Assembly (NCBI RefSeq): GCF_041146395.1
Contig: NC_090996.1
Location: forward strand, 29,598,738-29,662,737
Reading direction: 5' to 3'
Length of the DNA: 64,000 nucleotides
From: Eulemur rufifrons
Taxonomy: Eukaryota > Chordata > Mammalia > Primates > Lemuridae
Part shown: piece after piece, positions 12,748-24,965 of the stretch
How positions within the stretch are numbered: position 1 is the stretch's first letter
Layout of the letters: the number at the start of each line of letters is the position of its first letter
The notes under the pieces: model-generated
Databases searched by the model: none
Told to the model about the DNA's origin: nothing
Seen by the model: the letters and a program-made list of their open reading frames with translations, nothing else
Program-made: the position numbers and the translations under genes

Positions 12748-13138
12748 AGCCAAGTCTTGGGTGCCCACTGAGCCCCCCGTGCTGTCCTAGGCCGTGGGGA
12801 ATACAGATCAAGTGGAAGTGATCCATTCTGCTTATAGTCTCAGGGAGCTTGTTGATGACACTTCAGTAAAAAAGAACCTGAAAAGCAGTGAGGTCATTTT
12901 ACTTGTGGATATTTTTTTTGGCATGTGGAACCGGAACAACACAGCAAAAGTTGCTGCCTAGGCTTTAGAAGTAGAACACCACACCCAAAAGGCTCAAACC
13001 TGTGGCCAGAGATGAGAACTTAGAGGCATCTCTGCTGCCTCGGAGACTGGGCTGTACTTGCAGCTTTCTTAAGCAGATCGTTCAGTCACTTGCCGGCAAA
13101 GCTAAGGTGGCCACCCCCTCTTATATGTACTGCTAGTT

Positions 13139-13205
13139 GTCCCCTCTCTCTCCCTCTCTCCCTCTTTCTCCCTCTCTGTCTCTCTCTCTTTCTGTGCCTG
13201 ACTCT
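13139..13205. repeat. (CTCCCT)n/(CT)n tract
   Basis: 'cccctctctctccctctctc' extending for about 65 bp with few interruptions. Confidence 0.85.
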
Positions 13206-13600
13206 TCCTTCCTGTCTTGAGTGACCCAGGAACAGAAAACTGTCCTGATTCATTGCACCCTCCCTGCTCGGGCTCTGTGAGTAATAAAGCAGTGAACTTA
13301 TTTTCTATTGTGGTGGTGAATTGAAGTTGCGCCTTCTGTCTGAAGAACTAGCGACTGCCCCAGGTGGGTTTTCCCTGGAGAAAATGCAAGGTGGGGCTCC
13401 CAGGGCCAATGGTCAGGCAGACATAAAGTGGGCATGGGTTGGAGAGCCTCAAGGATGTCACCAGTATAAACAAGTTTCCCATCTGAAGGATCCCCTGGTC
13501 ACCGGTTAGACAGCTAGGCAATAGGCTGTCCTCCAGGTAAAAGAAGTGTCCTGTGAAAGGCACACTGTGACTACCTATTAGGGCAGGGCTGTTAGCTGCC

Positions 13601-13620
13601 CTGGGGTTCTAGAACCCCAG
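13601..13620. other. 20-bp perfect palindrome with a TTCTAGAA core
   Basis: The ten bases ctggggttct are followed exactly by their reverse complement agaaccccag. The core GTTCTAGAAC contains two facing NTTCN/NGAAN units, the building block of heat-shock elements. There is no clear third unit alongside, so strong HSF1 binding is not assured. It may also be chance. Confidence 0.5.
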
Positions 13621-14562
13621 TTTAGTCTGGGGGCTCTCAAAATAGCATGGAGTCATTGCTATCCTTTTTTTTCTTAACTCCATAAACTTTAAAACACAAG
13701 AACGCCTTTGTGATCCTAAAAAGTCCTCATGCCCTTACATCAAGAGTCACAGGATTTTGAGGACCAAGAAAATGTGCAATGTCAAAAAGTTACTATCAAT
13801 TCATTTATGCTCACAAACCCTTATGCCTTTTAAGTCATATCAGCTTGACCATCTATATCTGCGTGGGGCAGATTAGACAAGCAGACTCCAGAAGTGCTTG
13901 GTGTACCTGGGATTTCCTAGACTTCCTGCAACTTTTCTGCAGTCTTACTTCAGAGGGCTATTTCTGTCCACCTTCACCCTCTAGTGGAAAATTGTGACCT
14001 TGTGCATCGTTTGACATTTGATGGCGGTACCCAATCTTCTCTCCTCTTTTTCATCTTTCTTCTCCAAAAGACATAGGTTGGGAACCTGTGTGCATAAAAT
14101 TCCCCAGCTCCAACTTGCATGGTTGACCATGTGGCCTCTGGAATCCCAGGCAGATGGTGACAGGTAGCAATGAATTCTGAAATTCTCCAGCTCTGTCTGT
14201 GGAGCAGAAACCTCAGTCGGAAGGTGATGGTGAGACATTCATGCCAAAGACAGCCTGTCTCTGCATCTAACTGGATACATTTAAGCCTAGCCCTATTTTT
14301 ATTTTGGTTTTGTGACTTCTCAGCATTATACAGAAATGGAATATTCTGACATTTAAATAAGGAATATTTATCTTCCAAATTCGATCTATTTGTGTCCAGA
14401 ATCTTGTGCTAGTCCCCATCACCAGCACCATCAAAAGTATTTTTTTCTCTTCGGCAAATAGTCCAGTGATGCTCTAAGGTCATGGGCTTCAGAATGTTAT
14501 TTTCAGACCTAAGGTTACATAGGTCTTATTTTTCTCTTCTTTTCTTCTTTGTCAGATTTGTT

Positions 14563-14615
14563 GGTTTTTGTTGGGTTTGTTTTTTTTTTTTGTTTTGAGG
14601 GTTTTTTTGTCTTTT
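14563..14615. repeat. T-rich low-complexity stretch
   Basis: Runs of T and TTG ('tgttttttttttttgttttg'). It could be the tail of a minus-strand retroelement, but no body is recognisable next to it. Confidence 0.7.
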
Positions 14616-15444
14616 TAAATAATTAGGGTGTAGGGCCGTTAGGGGGAAGGAGGAAAGGGGTAAGTTTCTCGTTGTGACATCCAAGAGGATGGATGTGACT
14701 CACATGGCTTTGAGTCAAGACCGCAGCGTTCATGAGGCTAAAGCCCCAAGGTCAGTGCTCAGATGGTCTATCTGACCTTCCTCTCCTCCAAGGTCACAGA
14801 CGACACCTCCAACTCTCACCAGCAGCCTCTTTCCACATGCAGGACGACCGGGCGAGCAGAGGACTTGGCCTCAGTCATGAGGGTTCCATCCTCACTCCCA
14901 CGACTGCAGCTCAGAACTCGATGACCGAGTCTGTCCCCATTGGGAACATGAGCCTGCGATAAATCTGTGCCCCAGATTTTCCACAAAGAGAGTTGTTCCT
15001 TTGCCATTTCCAATTCCAATAGGGCTTCTGAGAAACCCAAAGTGCCCAAACCCTGGGCAAGACATGAAACAGGATGGAAATGGGGTCAGTTTCCCTCTTG
15101 GTGTTCACAGTGAACCCTACTGGGATCAGCAGTGACATCCTCCTGACGTCTTTGGGCTATAGATGGAAGTTCACTCCCTGTGGGAAACCACCAGGCTCCG
15201 TTGCCAGGACCTTTGATTGGAACATGCTTGCCCCAAGAGTCGGCCTTGATTTCTGGGTTTCAGAATCTGTCCCTGGCCCCTTTGCCTGGGGCTTCACCAA
15301 TTCCTTCCTCTCTCGGGCTCTTGCTGACCCCAGCTCTGTGGACCACAAACTAATCAAGGAGAGAGGAGCCTTGTGTCATCGGCTCAATGAGGACCACGTA
15401 CTACATGCCAAGACCAGTGCCTCAAATTGGTGATACAAGAAGAA

Positions 15445-15640
15445 TAAGATAAGATCCCTGCCCTGAATAAACTCACCTCTCATTGATGAAGACTTAGAAG
15501 CAAGTGACAATTACACTCCAGTGTGACCGATTCCATATCAAAGAAATATCCAGGATATCATGGTAGGAGAAACCACGGTCTCATACCCACATTCCTGTGC
15601 GTTCAGGGAAGACTTCCTGCAGGTTGAGACCTCTGAGCTG
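15445..15640. repeat. Possible ancient interspersed repeat (unnamed)
   Basis: 'agatccctgccctgaataaa ... gcaagtgacaattacactcc ... cagggaagacttcctgcagg' has the wording of a very common old mammalian repeat ('ccctgccct..gagct', 'gacaattac', 'gaaggcttcctggaggagg'). The same type recurs at 18645-18860, 46680-46760, 47170-47330 with 47700-47820, 58265-58770 and 60630-60970. I cannot name the family with confidence. Confidence 0.4.
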
Positions 15641-16339
15641 TACCCAGGGACAGCGATCGCCAAGCTTTCAGCACAAAGCCACACAGCTGGTGTATCTGGA
15701 ATCAATTATAATACGATGGGTGGTGATGATATCGATGACAGTTTACAATGGGTCCTTGTCAGCACTTTCTTGCAGGTGGATTTCTCCTACTCACTACATT
15801 TCCTGGGAGCAAGAGAGCTTAAGCTGCATGTTCTGCCTGACTCTGAGATTAGGACGGGGCCCTAATAGCGATTATGTCACTGGGATAGAATTTACTAGTG
15901 ACCTTCCTCCTCCACGATGTAGCGCCATCCTACAACTTTGCGATCTGAAATGAGACATCCCGCACACACACCCCCACAACAGCCTACTTTACGATGTGAG
16001 TGAGGAGACACTGGGTTTCTGATCACGGGGCTGTAACTGGAGAAACATGGGCAGCAGCTGAAGAACCTTGGGTTCCCCGAGAAAACAGCTGGGCAGGGGT
16101 ATTCCCTACAGAAACACATCCAGTGGCCCCACTGTGCCCAGGGTACCCCAGACTTCTCAGCACGAAAGCGGAGTCTTTTGCACTCTGGCTCCGGCTCTGC
16201 AGGCTCCTCCTTTAATCCCTCCGTCCTTCCCAGAAATTCTGAACCGCCCTCTGATCCCCAGACACTCCCTGGTGCTTCCTGTCTCCAGCCCGATGCCAAG
16301 TCAATCATCTCATTTTGCCATAACTGCTGGTTTTCATGA

Positions 16340-16480
16340 CTGTCTTTCCCACAGGACTCTGAGCTCTTAGAGGCCAGAGACTATCTGTAATTCATCTCAT
16401 TATGGGAATACAGAGATGCCCGCTACATGTTAAATGCCGTTAGAAATGTTCTCTTTTCAAAGAGTGAATGGATGAGTGTA
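16340..16480 (+). repeat. L2 3' end fragment
   Basis: 'gactctgagctcttagaggc', 'cagagactatctgtaattca' and the late 'acatgttaaatgcc' follow the L2 3' end pattern loosely. Confidence 0.5.
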
Positions 16481-17129
16481 ATGGACAAATGAGTGCACGA
16501 GTAAAGAAAACCCAGATCATGTCCTCAGAGAACCAAAAACCAGTAGCCTCCTTTGCCAGAAATGAAACAGGACATCACGCCCAGCCTTCTGCAAACCACA
16601 CACTAGCTCTCTTCATATAGTCGCTGCCTGGGGTCAGGTGCTTTGGCCGGAAACCAAGAGAAAAAAAAAAAAATATGTAGATGTGTGTCTGCGGAAGCTG
16701 ATTTTAGAAGATGTGTTTCAGCAAATTCTCAGGCCCTGGACGAAGCCTAAAGGGTACAAGTTCAAAATGGATTTTTCACAACTGACCTCAGGGGAGAAGT
16801 ACTGAGGAAGTTTGAAGGCTAGTCACATTGCTTGCTATAAAATCCTCTCCTGAACAATCCCCTTAGCTCGTAGACAGTCTTACAGAATATAATGAAATCT
16901 AATCTGAAAAGCAGCTGCAGTCCCTCTGGAAGTGCTGAGAGTCAGTCTTAGGGAAAATAAGGAACTGGCTTCTCTTACTTTGGGTATAACAGAGTCTTCT
17001 CAGAGAGCTGAGCCTTCTCCCTGGACCTGCATTCTTGGAATTGTAGACTGCATGAGCCCGCAGGGCACAGGGAGGGTTGCATGGTCTGCCCGGCCCCACC
17101 CCCGCTTCCCTGATTTCAGGCAGTAATAA

Positions 17130-17258
17130 TAATATGTCCAGAAGTACTTATTGAGTAATCAGTGTGTGTGCCAGGCACTCATGTGCATGCAATATCATTT
17201 AATTCTAACAAAACTCCTATGAGGTAGATACTCTTGTACTCTCATTTGGTAGATGTTA
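17130..17258 (-). repeat. MIR, first of an inverted pair
   Basis: 'tattgagtaatcagtgtgtg', 'ccaggcactc', 'atcatttaattctaacaaaa' and 'ctcctatgaggtagatactc' run in antisense MIR order. Confidence 0.7.
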
Positions 17259-17261
17259 GAA

Positions 17262-17392
17262 CTGTTCCTTAACCTCTCTGAGCCTCAGTGTCCTCATCTG
17301 TAAAATGGCAATGATATGGGACCAGCCACATTAAGGTTACATGAGTTAATTTTTTTTAATTCTAGTACAGTGCCTGAAACAGATAAATTTTT
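17262..17392 (+). repeat. MIR, second of an inverted pair
   Basis: 'tccttaacctctctgagcct', 'cagtgtcctcatctgtaaaa' and 'agtacagtgcctgaaacaga' are well-preserved sense MIR. With the antisense copy ending at 17258 it forms a head-to-head inverted arrangement. Confidence 0.8.
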
Positions 17393-18644
17393 GCATTTTG
17401 TTAAATAGAAAAATAGATACATGAGTGGACATGTAGGCAGCTAGATAAGCAGAGTATCTGGACCAAGATCGCAGAGCCAGCAGGTGTGGGGGGCAGTCTG
17501 ACTTAGATATTGATTCTGATAGGACCTTCTTGGGACTGGGCCTTACCAGATGATTTGACATGTTCCCCCAAATCTTCAGGGAAGGGTGCCTCCTTTTGTA
17601 GCTCGTTCTAGTGTTTTCCACCTGAAACATTCTTTCATGTGATTTACTAGACAGTGTCTAGTTGAATTTTCATTCATTCCTTTTGCCAGTATGAAACCCA
17701 TGGCTTCCACCGTATAAGGGAGTGGGTGGACAATGCGGGAAACCCCCACGCTCCTGCGTCAGCCCTCACTGTCTGTGTCCCTCCTGCCTCTACCTTTTGT
17801 CTGACGGACTCTCCTACGAACGCTTATAGCCTCCCCCACGCAGCCAACGGAAGTGAATCTGAGACACACACAATGCTGCCTCTGTCCTTGCATGTTCCCT
17901 GTTAGATCTGGCATCTCTCTGGCTCTTGACTCTTGAAGTCCCATCACTCTTCCTTTCAATGTTGCCAACCTTAGGAAAGGAGAGACCTTCACACCCTCCT
18001 CTGTGTACTGAACTGACAGCCGTCCTCGGGAGGGTGCAGAACTCAGAGGTCGGCAGAGACACTTGTGGCTGGCAACATCTTCTCCCCTGAACACAGATAC
18101 ATGAAGAACTTTTAAACAGGTGGAACTTCCCATGGGTGCAAAGGAGCTCTGTGAGTGTTCATGAGCGTACTGCCATTGGAGATGTAAACAGAGAGGGAGA
18201 AGGCTATCTATGAGCATGATGCGGGGACCAGTCTTCTCAGGTAGGGAGAGAGACAGTGTGGTACGGCTGCCCTCCCAAAGCTGCCCAGCCTCCCTCTGTT
18301 CCCATGAGAGCATTTAGCTTGTGTTTTCCCAGCAAGAATGAGTCTGCTTCAGGAAAGAGACTTAATTGTTCCATTTACTAGCTCTGGTTCACAAGCTCAC
18401 ACTGACAAAGATTATGACCTCTTCATAATAGGAGAAACTGATGGTGGAATGAGTATCCCAGAGCTGCTCTTTGCAAAGATGACATGTGTCGCTTCACCCT
18501 AGCAAAAGGCATGCACACTTCCCAGCCTCTTACTCTTAAGCCCACTGCAAGTTCCCTTCTGCTTTGTTTTTTTCTCTATTTATATGGAAGAATAATTCAC
18601 CAAACAGACTGGAACACTTCTGCAATACTGCCCAATTTAAGCCT

Positions 18645-18860
18645 AGGGATATAAGGAAAGAAAAAGAAACAGAAAATATGGATTCAATGCTCACTGCATG
18701 CTGCAGGCCACGAGAAATATCAAAACCGTAGAACACGGTTCTGATCTCCCTCAAGGAGATTACAATATACTTGAGTAAATTAAAAATGAAAGAAAGCATT
18801 TGAACTGCAGTTCAGTACACTAGTCAAAGGGGGCCACGAGGCAGGAAGTGATTAATTCAG
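18645..18860. repeat. Possible ancient interspersed repeat (unnamed)
   Basis: 'aatgctcactgcatgctgca', 'cggttctgatctccctcaag' and 'gagattacaatatacttgag' have the same wording as the old repeat at 15445 and 58265. Weak evidence. Confidence 0.35.
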
Positions 18861-20298
18861 AAATGGATGGAACAGGCTGTAATTGGTATTGAGAAATGCG
18901 CATTTGCTCTCCTTTTAGAATTCGGGTCTGGTTTACCAGGTTGACTTATTTTAAAAAGAGGTGTTGTTTGGGCAAAGGGCAGAGGAAAAATCTTTATATT
19001 TATACCCCAAAGAGAATCAAGATGATTTTCTCATATCTGGCTGCCCCTGTCACAGGCTTACAAACCTGGCTTTCTTTGGGACAACACCAAAAGGAAGATG
19101 TGTTGGGAATTTGACAAATCATAGTAAGAAGACCCATTTTTGTGTCCTCACAGACTCCAAAGGGAGGAAGAAGTTAACAGCATGTTGTATTTTGAAAGGG
19201 ATGGCACTGGTGTTTTTGTGAGCAGAGGAAGCAGTCATATGTCTCGAGGCATATGGTGGACAGAGGAATTAGGATGAATTTGTCGTGGTGGTGGGCAGAC
19301 AATGAGATAATATTGCAGAGTCTCCCATGACATTTGTGACTTGTGAAAGCACTAAAGGAAAGGAATTGAATCAAGATACCCCCTTCCCATCACTTTACAC
19401 CACTGATTAAACAGCATCCTTCTTTGTGGATAAAGAACTTCTAAGGAGATGGATTTCCTATTTGTTTACCTCGTGAATATGTATGCTTTTTTTCTGATTA
19501 GCAAATCTGAGACATTTAATGAGTCAGTCTATGAAAAGAAGAGTAGGAATATCTATTGTCCATCAAAGTGAAGAAAATGCAAGGAAGTTTGCTATGTTTG
19601 AAGCTCTGAGTGAGAAATTAAAACTCAAATGAGTATTGGCATCTAAATTTATGCTATGTAAATGGTGCAGTAATCACAGTAAACACTTTTTTTTTATTTC
19701 ACACAAAAACTGGTACATTGGAAACTCCTCGAGCTGTAGCAGAAGCAAGCCCAGAAACTCTCTGTAGGGACATTTCTATAACATAGTGTTCTTGGGAGTC
19801 TTGTGGGGCTTAGAGGGAGAACAAGCTGAAAATTAGCTAATGATCAAAAGTTAACAAATGTCACAAGGAAGTAAATCACCATGAGAGTCAGAACACATAA
19901 ACAAACAGAAGAATGAGAATCCTAAGAACTAAGGCAGGGGGAGGAAGGGAGAATAATCTGAGAGACTATAGGCTTGAAATTATCAAATATATAAAAGTTT
20001 TAAAAATCATGACAAAGAATGGAATATTATGATAAAAGGAATAGGCAGAATTGTAAAAGAATCAAATGAATGTCACAATTCAAATAGATAGATTAAGCAT
20101 AAAGCTAAATATCACTAATGAAAGAAGAAATGAACTAGAAAATAGATTTATGGGAATCATCCAACTGCAGCAGAGAGAAAGAAAGGAATGAAAAATATTA
20201 AAACCAGGTTAATACTCTGGAGGATAGAATGAGAAGGTTCAGAGTATTTCAAACAAAATTTTCAGGAAAAGAAAAAACACAAAAATGATAGAACAAAT

Positions 20299-20308
20299 GA
20301 AAAGAATC
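20299..20308. repeat. Target-site duplication, left copy (Alu)
   Basis: The bases gaaaagaatc, repeated exactly at 20567-20576 after the Alu tail. Confidence 0.85.
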
Positions 20309-20566
20309 CCCCAGCTTGAGCAAGAGCGAGACCCCGTCTCTACTAAAAATAGAAAGAAATTATCTGACCACCTAAAATATATATATGGAAAAAATTAGCC
20401 GGGCATGGTGGCACATCCCTGTAGTCCCAGCTACTCGGGAGGCTGAGGCAGGAGGATCGCTTAAGCTGAGGAGTTGGAGGTTGCTGTGAGCTAGGCTGAC
20501 GCCACAGCACTCACTCTAGCCTGGGCAACAAAGCGAGACTCTGTCTCAAAAAAAAAAGAAAAGAAA
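20309..20566 (+). mobile_element. Alu SINE of strepsirrhine type, with target-site duplication
   Basis: Dimeric Alu lacking the start of its left arm. Left part: 'gagcaagagcgagaccccgt', then the A-rich linker. Right arm: 'gccgggcatggtggcacatc' to 'gcgagactctgtctc' and a short A tail. The segment 'gctgtgagctaggctgacgcc' is characteristic of lemur and galago Alus. A perfect 10-bp duplication (gaaaagaatc) lies at 20299-20308 and 20567-20576, so this is a complete insertion event, already 5'-truncated when it landed. It is the best marker in the window for the host lineage. Confidence 0.93.
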
Positions 20567-20576
20567 GAAAAGAATC
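20567..20576. repeat. Target-site duplication, right copy (Alu)
   Basis: Exact match to 20299-20308, immediately after the A/G-rich Alu tail. Confidence 0.85.
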
Positions 20577-21229
20577 TCTACCTTGATTTCATACCAAAGA
20601 CATAATGAAATTCTCAAAAACAACTAGAGAGAAAATATAGATTGCATGGAAAGTAATGACAATGAGATGATCAGCCAACATCTTAACAGTTACAATCCAG
20701 GTCAGAAGAAAATTTAATAGAATCCTCAAAAGGTCAAGGAAAAATGATTGTCAACTTAGATTTATATGTTCAGCCATATCAGTTAAGAATGAGAACAAAC
20801 TGAAAGCGATGCAATACATACTAATTTCACAACATTTAAAAAACAGACCAATATTAAATCAATAATTATGATTGTCTTCTTCAAAAGAGAATCAATATAA
20901 ACCGAGGATTTTGTTTCTCTGCCTCATTTCATCTTTATGTTTCTTTGTGTTTCTCTGCTTCATTTCATCTTAGAGATCATATATATCCACATAACAAAAT
21001 ATAATTGTACTTTTCACTTAACATTATATGCCTCTTTCTTGATTTTCGCTGTCCTTGAAGGATAGTTTTTAAAGGCTGAATCATAGTCTAAGTAGCATAG
21101 TTTAAGTGAATTGCTAGACAGTTAGTGTAATTGCTAGATATTTAGATCAGAGAATTTTCTCCTAAATGGTACTGAATAAAATGCACATAAAAGAGAGACA
21201 AAAAAAAAAAATGCTAAGCATGCCTATGT

Positions 21230-21252
21230 TTTTTTTTTTTTTTTTTTTTTTC
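21230..21252. repeat. Poly-T run
   Basis: About 23 T in a row, following an A run at 21200-21211. It may mark the tail of an antisense retroelement, but no body is recognised. Confidence 0.8.
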
Positions 21253-21464
21253 CTCTCATTGAAAAATCCACCTGGTTCTTTAATTGCCTACCACAGCTGG
21301 GGAGTGGGGGCTTAGTTAGCAAGGGGCCATTCAGAGCCAGTTGGATGTCTCTTTTCAATTAAAGTTTTGTGTTCTAAGTACAAGCATGTGTATGACTTTT
21401 TGGAGTAATTACGGATGTTCTAAAGAGAGGGAAGAGAAGGAAGTAATAAATTCGATGACTACCA

Positions 21465-21640
21465 TATTCCAGGTGCCGCGCTAGTCATTTCCTTCACAAC
21501 AATAAATGATGAAAAGTTTTATGAACCTTTTCAAAAACATAGCAAGTTTTCATAATTATTATTATACCCATTTCACAGACAAGATAACTGTGGCTCCAAG
21601 GTCACACTGCTAGTAAGTTACGAGCTCAGAATTGAAATGA
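21465..21640 (-). repeat. MIR
   Basis: 'tattccaggtgccgcgctag', 'ttatacccatttcacagaca' and 'ggtcacactgctagtaagtt' in antisense order. Confidence 0.75.
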
Positions 21641-21829
21641 AGTCTTTCCACTGTAGCATGCTGCAATTTATCCCATGTCTTGCTCCAAGCTTGGGTGAGT
21701 GTTGGGAGTAAGTTGTAGAAGAAAGCACAGTGAGAAAAACATAATAATGACAAAAAAAAAAAAGGCCCCAGAAACAAAACCAAGAACTGTGCTGTCGGCT
21801 GTAGATGCTATTGTATTCCATCCTCATTG

Positions 21830-22382
<553 letters not shown>

Positions 22383-22829
22383 TAGCCCTTCTCGGGCTTG
22401 TCAGAAAGGCACCCAGATTTTGTGCGTTCATGAGCTAGGGATGGCAAACCCAGATGACTGTGGAAGCCAGAAAGGGACTGGGAGTGGGTGCAGCAGGCTG
22501 GACGTGAGAAAATAGCACACATGAGATGAAACAGAACAGCTGAGCCTGAGTGTCAAAGTGAGGGGACGATCGGGAATGCTGAGGACGGTGGCAAATTGCA
22601 TAACGTTTACCATACCTAAACGGGGCTGCCATCCTCAACTCCTGCTGAGTATTGTCTTAAGGATAGGGCCAATATTATCAGGCCTTCTAGTTTTTAAAAG
22701 AGAAAGTGTCATCTCATTTTATGGGAAACATTTCAATTTTTAAATATTAGTAATTCCCTAAAAAAAATGCATAGGGGCAACACAGCTAGCCTGTGGCTTC
22801 CGTTACTTGGGTATGCCCTACAGCATTGC

Positions 22830-24830
22830 TAATGCTCCTATGCAAGCTGTTACAATCTGTGCATGCATCGCAACAGAACATGCACAATAAAGCAAAGTCT
22901 ACTTGCAGTGCTGTGCAATGTGTATACACAGAGAGTACGTGCATGCACCTGAAATGAAACACAGTTGTAAAGTACCAGGAGAAAATGCACACACATCCAA
23001 CAAAAAACATAATGCACATTCAACCCACATAAACAATAGCACAGAATACACGTGCTATAATGAGCTCACGTGCAATACAAAGGGATCTCCTTTCGTGCAG
23101 CACAATATGGCACATGTGTGTTGCCATTAAGGTTCATAATTCATCAATAATTGTAATTATCATGAAAATGCTTACATTTAGGGGGCACTTATATGCGCCA
23201 GTTACCAAAAAAGGACTTTATATTTTTTATTGCATTTAATCTACAAATCAACTCTAGGAGGTAGGTAGTATTGTTAGTTCCAGATTTCAAATGACAAAAC
23301 TCAAAGGTATGAGGCTAAGGGAGTTACCCCAGCCACGCAGTCAGTAAGGTGGAGCCAGGATTTGAATCCAGATGTTGTGGCATCAGTCAAAGCCTGCACT
23401 CTTCCACAAGCAACAAACATCACACACAAGCAACACAAGAGATTTGATGCAGTTCATACTATGAATATATATATGTACATGGAAGTCTCATATGTTCATA
23501 CATGCAACACAACCTAATCACTTACTTGCATTCATAATAAAAGCACATACATGTACATTTTTCATGCATCTTTCAACACAGTATAATCTATCTATGTATC
23601 CATCCATCCATCTCTTTATCTACCTATTTCTCCTATTTACTCACCTTGGTGTTTTTATTTTTACACTGGAAGAGCTTACAGAATTAGAATTTGAAACACG
23701 GTGAAAAATTTTTGGTTAAAAACATCCAATTTTATATGCTAATGTTTACTGAGAAAACCAAGTAATTCTTGTAAAATAGATTTGTGTATTCTTAGCATTT
23801 GGCAATTTCAAGAACTTTGGAGATTCAGAAGGTACACATTAGCTTAGCGAGAAAGATTTATTTTCTCCATTCAGTTGCACTCCAAACTCGGGTTCTGTGC
23901 AAATACATATTTCCTAATTAGCTTGATGGCATCTAAACACAAGGATTGCTTAAAAATAACAGCATGCGTGCGTAGAGCTAGGTATTATGCCAACTTTAAG
24001 CTAATTCTACCAGCCAATTACTAAAGGCATTTCATATCCAAACGATTCTGGGATTATCACCCAGCAAATGCACACTGTTGCATTTACTTGTAAATCCTGC
24101 TTGTTTTTGGAAGAGCATTTCCCCCGTCTGAGACACCATTAAGGAAGCCAAGTTGATAGGATCGTCATTATGAGAAATGAAATAAATCCTCCACTGCATC
24201 TCCGAGCATCTTGAGGGATGGGAATGTGGGGGAGGAACTGGCAGCACAGGGAAGGCTTTGTTGGTGGAGTTGTTGACAATCTGGAATTTGAACTTGGGCC
24301 TCTCCCTCCCTGGGGGAGCAAGGACCCCAAGTCCTATGGGAGCCATGCAGGGACTTCTGTGCCCCCTCAGGAACTCCCAGCCACCATCCCTGCTGTATTT
24401 TCGAAGGGTGCAGGGAGCCCTGCTTGAGCTCTGACTCTTCTTCTCCCCAGATATTTGTCTCTTAAAATAAATGCAGCCGTATATGTATGAATAGGAAGAT
24501 CTCATACTTAATACTTCCTTGCATCTCTCCTTAAGTAGGGGATCTCAGCATAGGTTCAGGCCCTGATGTGATCTGTGCACAGCAAGGCTCTGGGTTTCTA
24601 AATAAATAACCTTCCTTTCGGTCAAGGGCTACCACCACCTCTAAAGCTTGTCTTCTGCGCACATTGACACATATGCCATCTTACATATATGCTTCCTCAC
24701 ACAGCACAGAGAGCACACGCCAAAGCAAAAGTGAATTCATTGTGTGCACGCAATCATTTTCTTCAACAAAATCTGTAGTGGAGAGTTCCCAAAGAACCTA
24801 CTTTCTGCAAGTGCAAGATCACAACTACAT
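22830..24830. other. Three degenerate CA/TGCAC-rich patches
   Basis: 22855-23130, 23400-23590 and 24655-24740 share repeated words such as 'aatgcacacacatcc', 'cataatgcacattcaa', 'gcacatacatgtaca' and 'gcacattgacacatatgcc'. They look like decayed remains of one CA-rich tandem sequence interrupted by a MIR (23165-23400) and unique DNA. A small TCTA/TCCA tract lies at 23588-23640. No strict unit length. Confidence 0.4.
23165..23400 (-). repeat. MIR, nearly full length
   Basis: 'cgccagttaccaaaaaagga', 'tgcatttaatctacaaatca', 'gtggagccaggatttgaatc' and 'cagatgttgtggcatcagtc' in antisense order. Confidence 0.8.
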
Positions 24831-24844
24831 AATGAATTATGCCT

Positions 24845-24965
24845 AGTGTGTAGACACGGACCTGAGCCGGGTATGTTTCCTCCGTCATCTCTAATCCTCA
24901 CAACGTGCTGTGAGGTTGATTTGATCACACTCATTCTGTGGATGGAGAAACTAAGGCCCCAAAGG
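24845..24965 (-). repeat. MIR fragment
   Basis: 'catctctaatcctcacaacg', 'tgctgtgaggttgatttgat' and 'ggatggagaaactaaggccc' fit antisense MIR. Confidence 0.7.

Larger units (their letters stand above)
19850..20890. repeat. Probable old LINE-1-derived A-rich block, host of the Alu insertion
   Basis: A-rich diverged sequence on both sides of the Alu at 20309-20566, including 'ggtcaaggaaaaatgattgt' and 'caacttagatttatatgttc', which recall the L1/HAL1 5' region. No open frame remains. The assignment is tentative. Confidence 0.4.

Noticed and set aside
17759..18313. 184-codon minus-strand open frame
   Set aside because: No recognisable domain and no splice or promoter context. Frames of this length occur by chance in GC-richer intron DNA.
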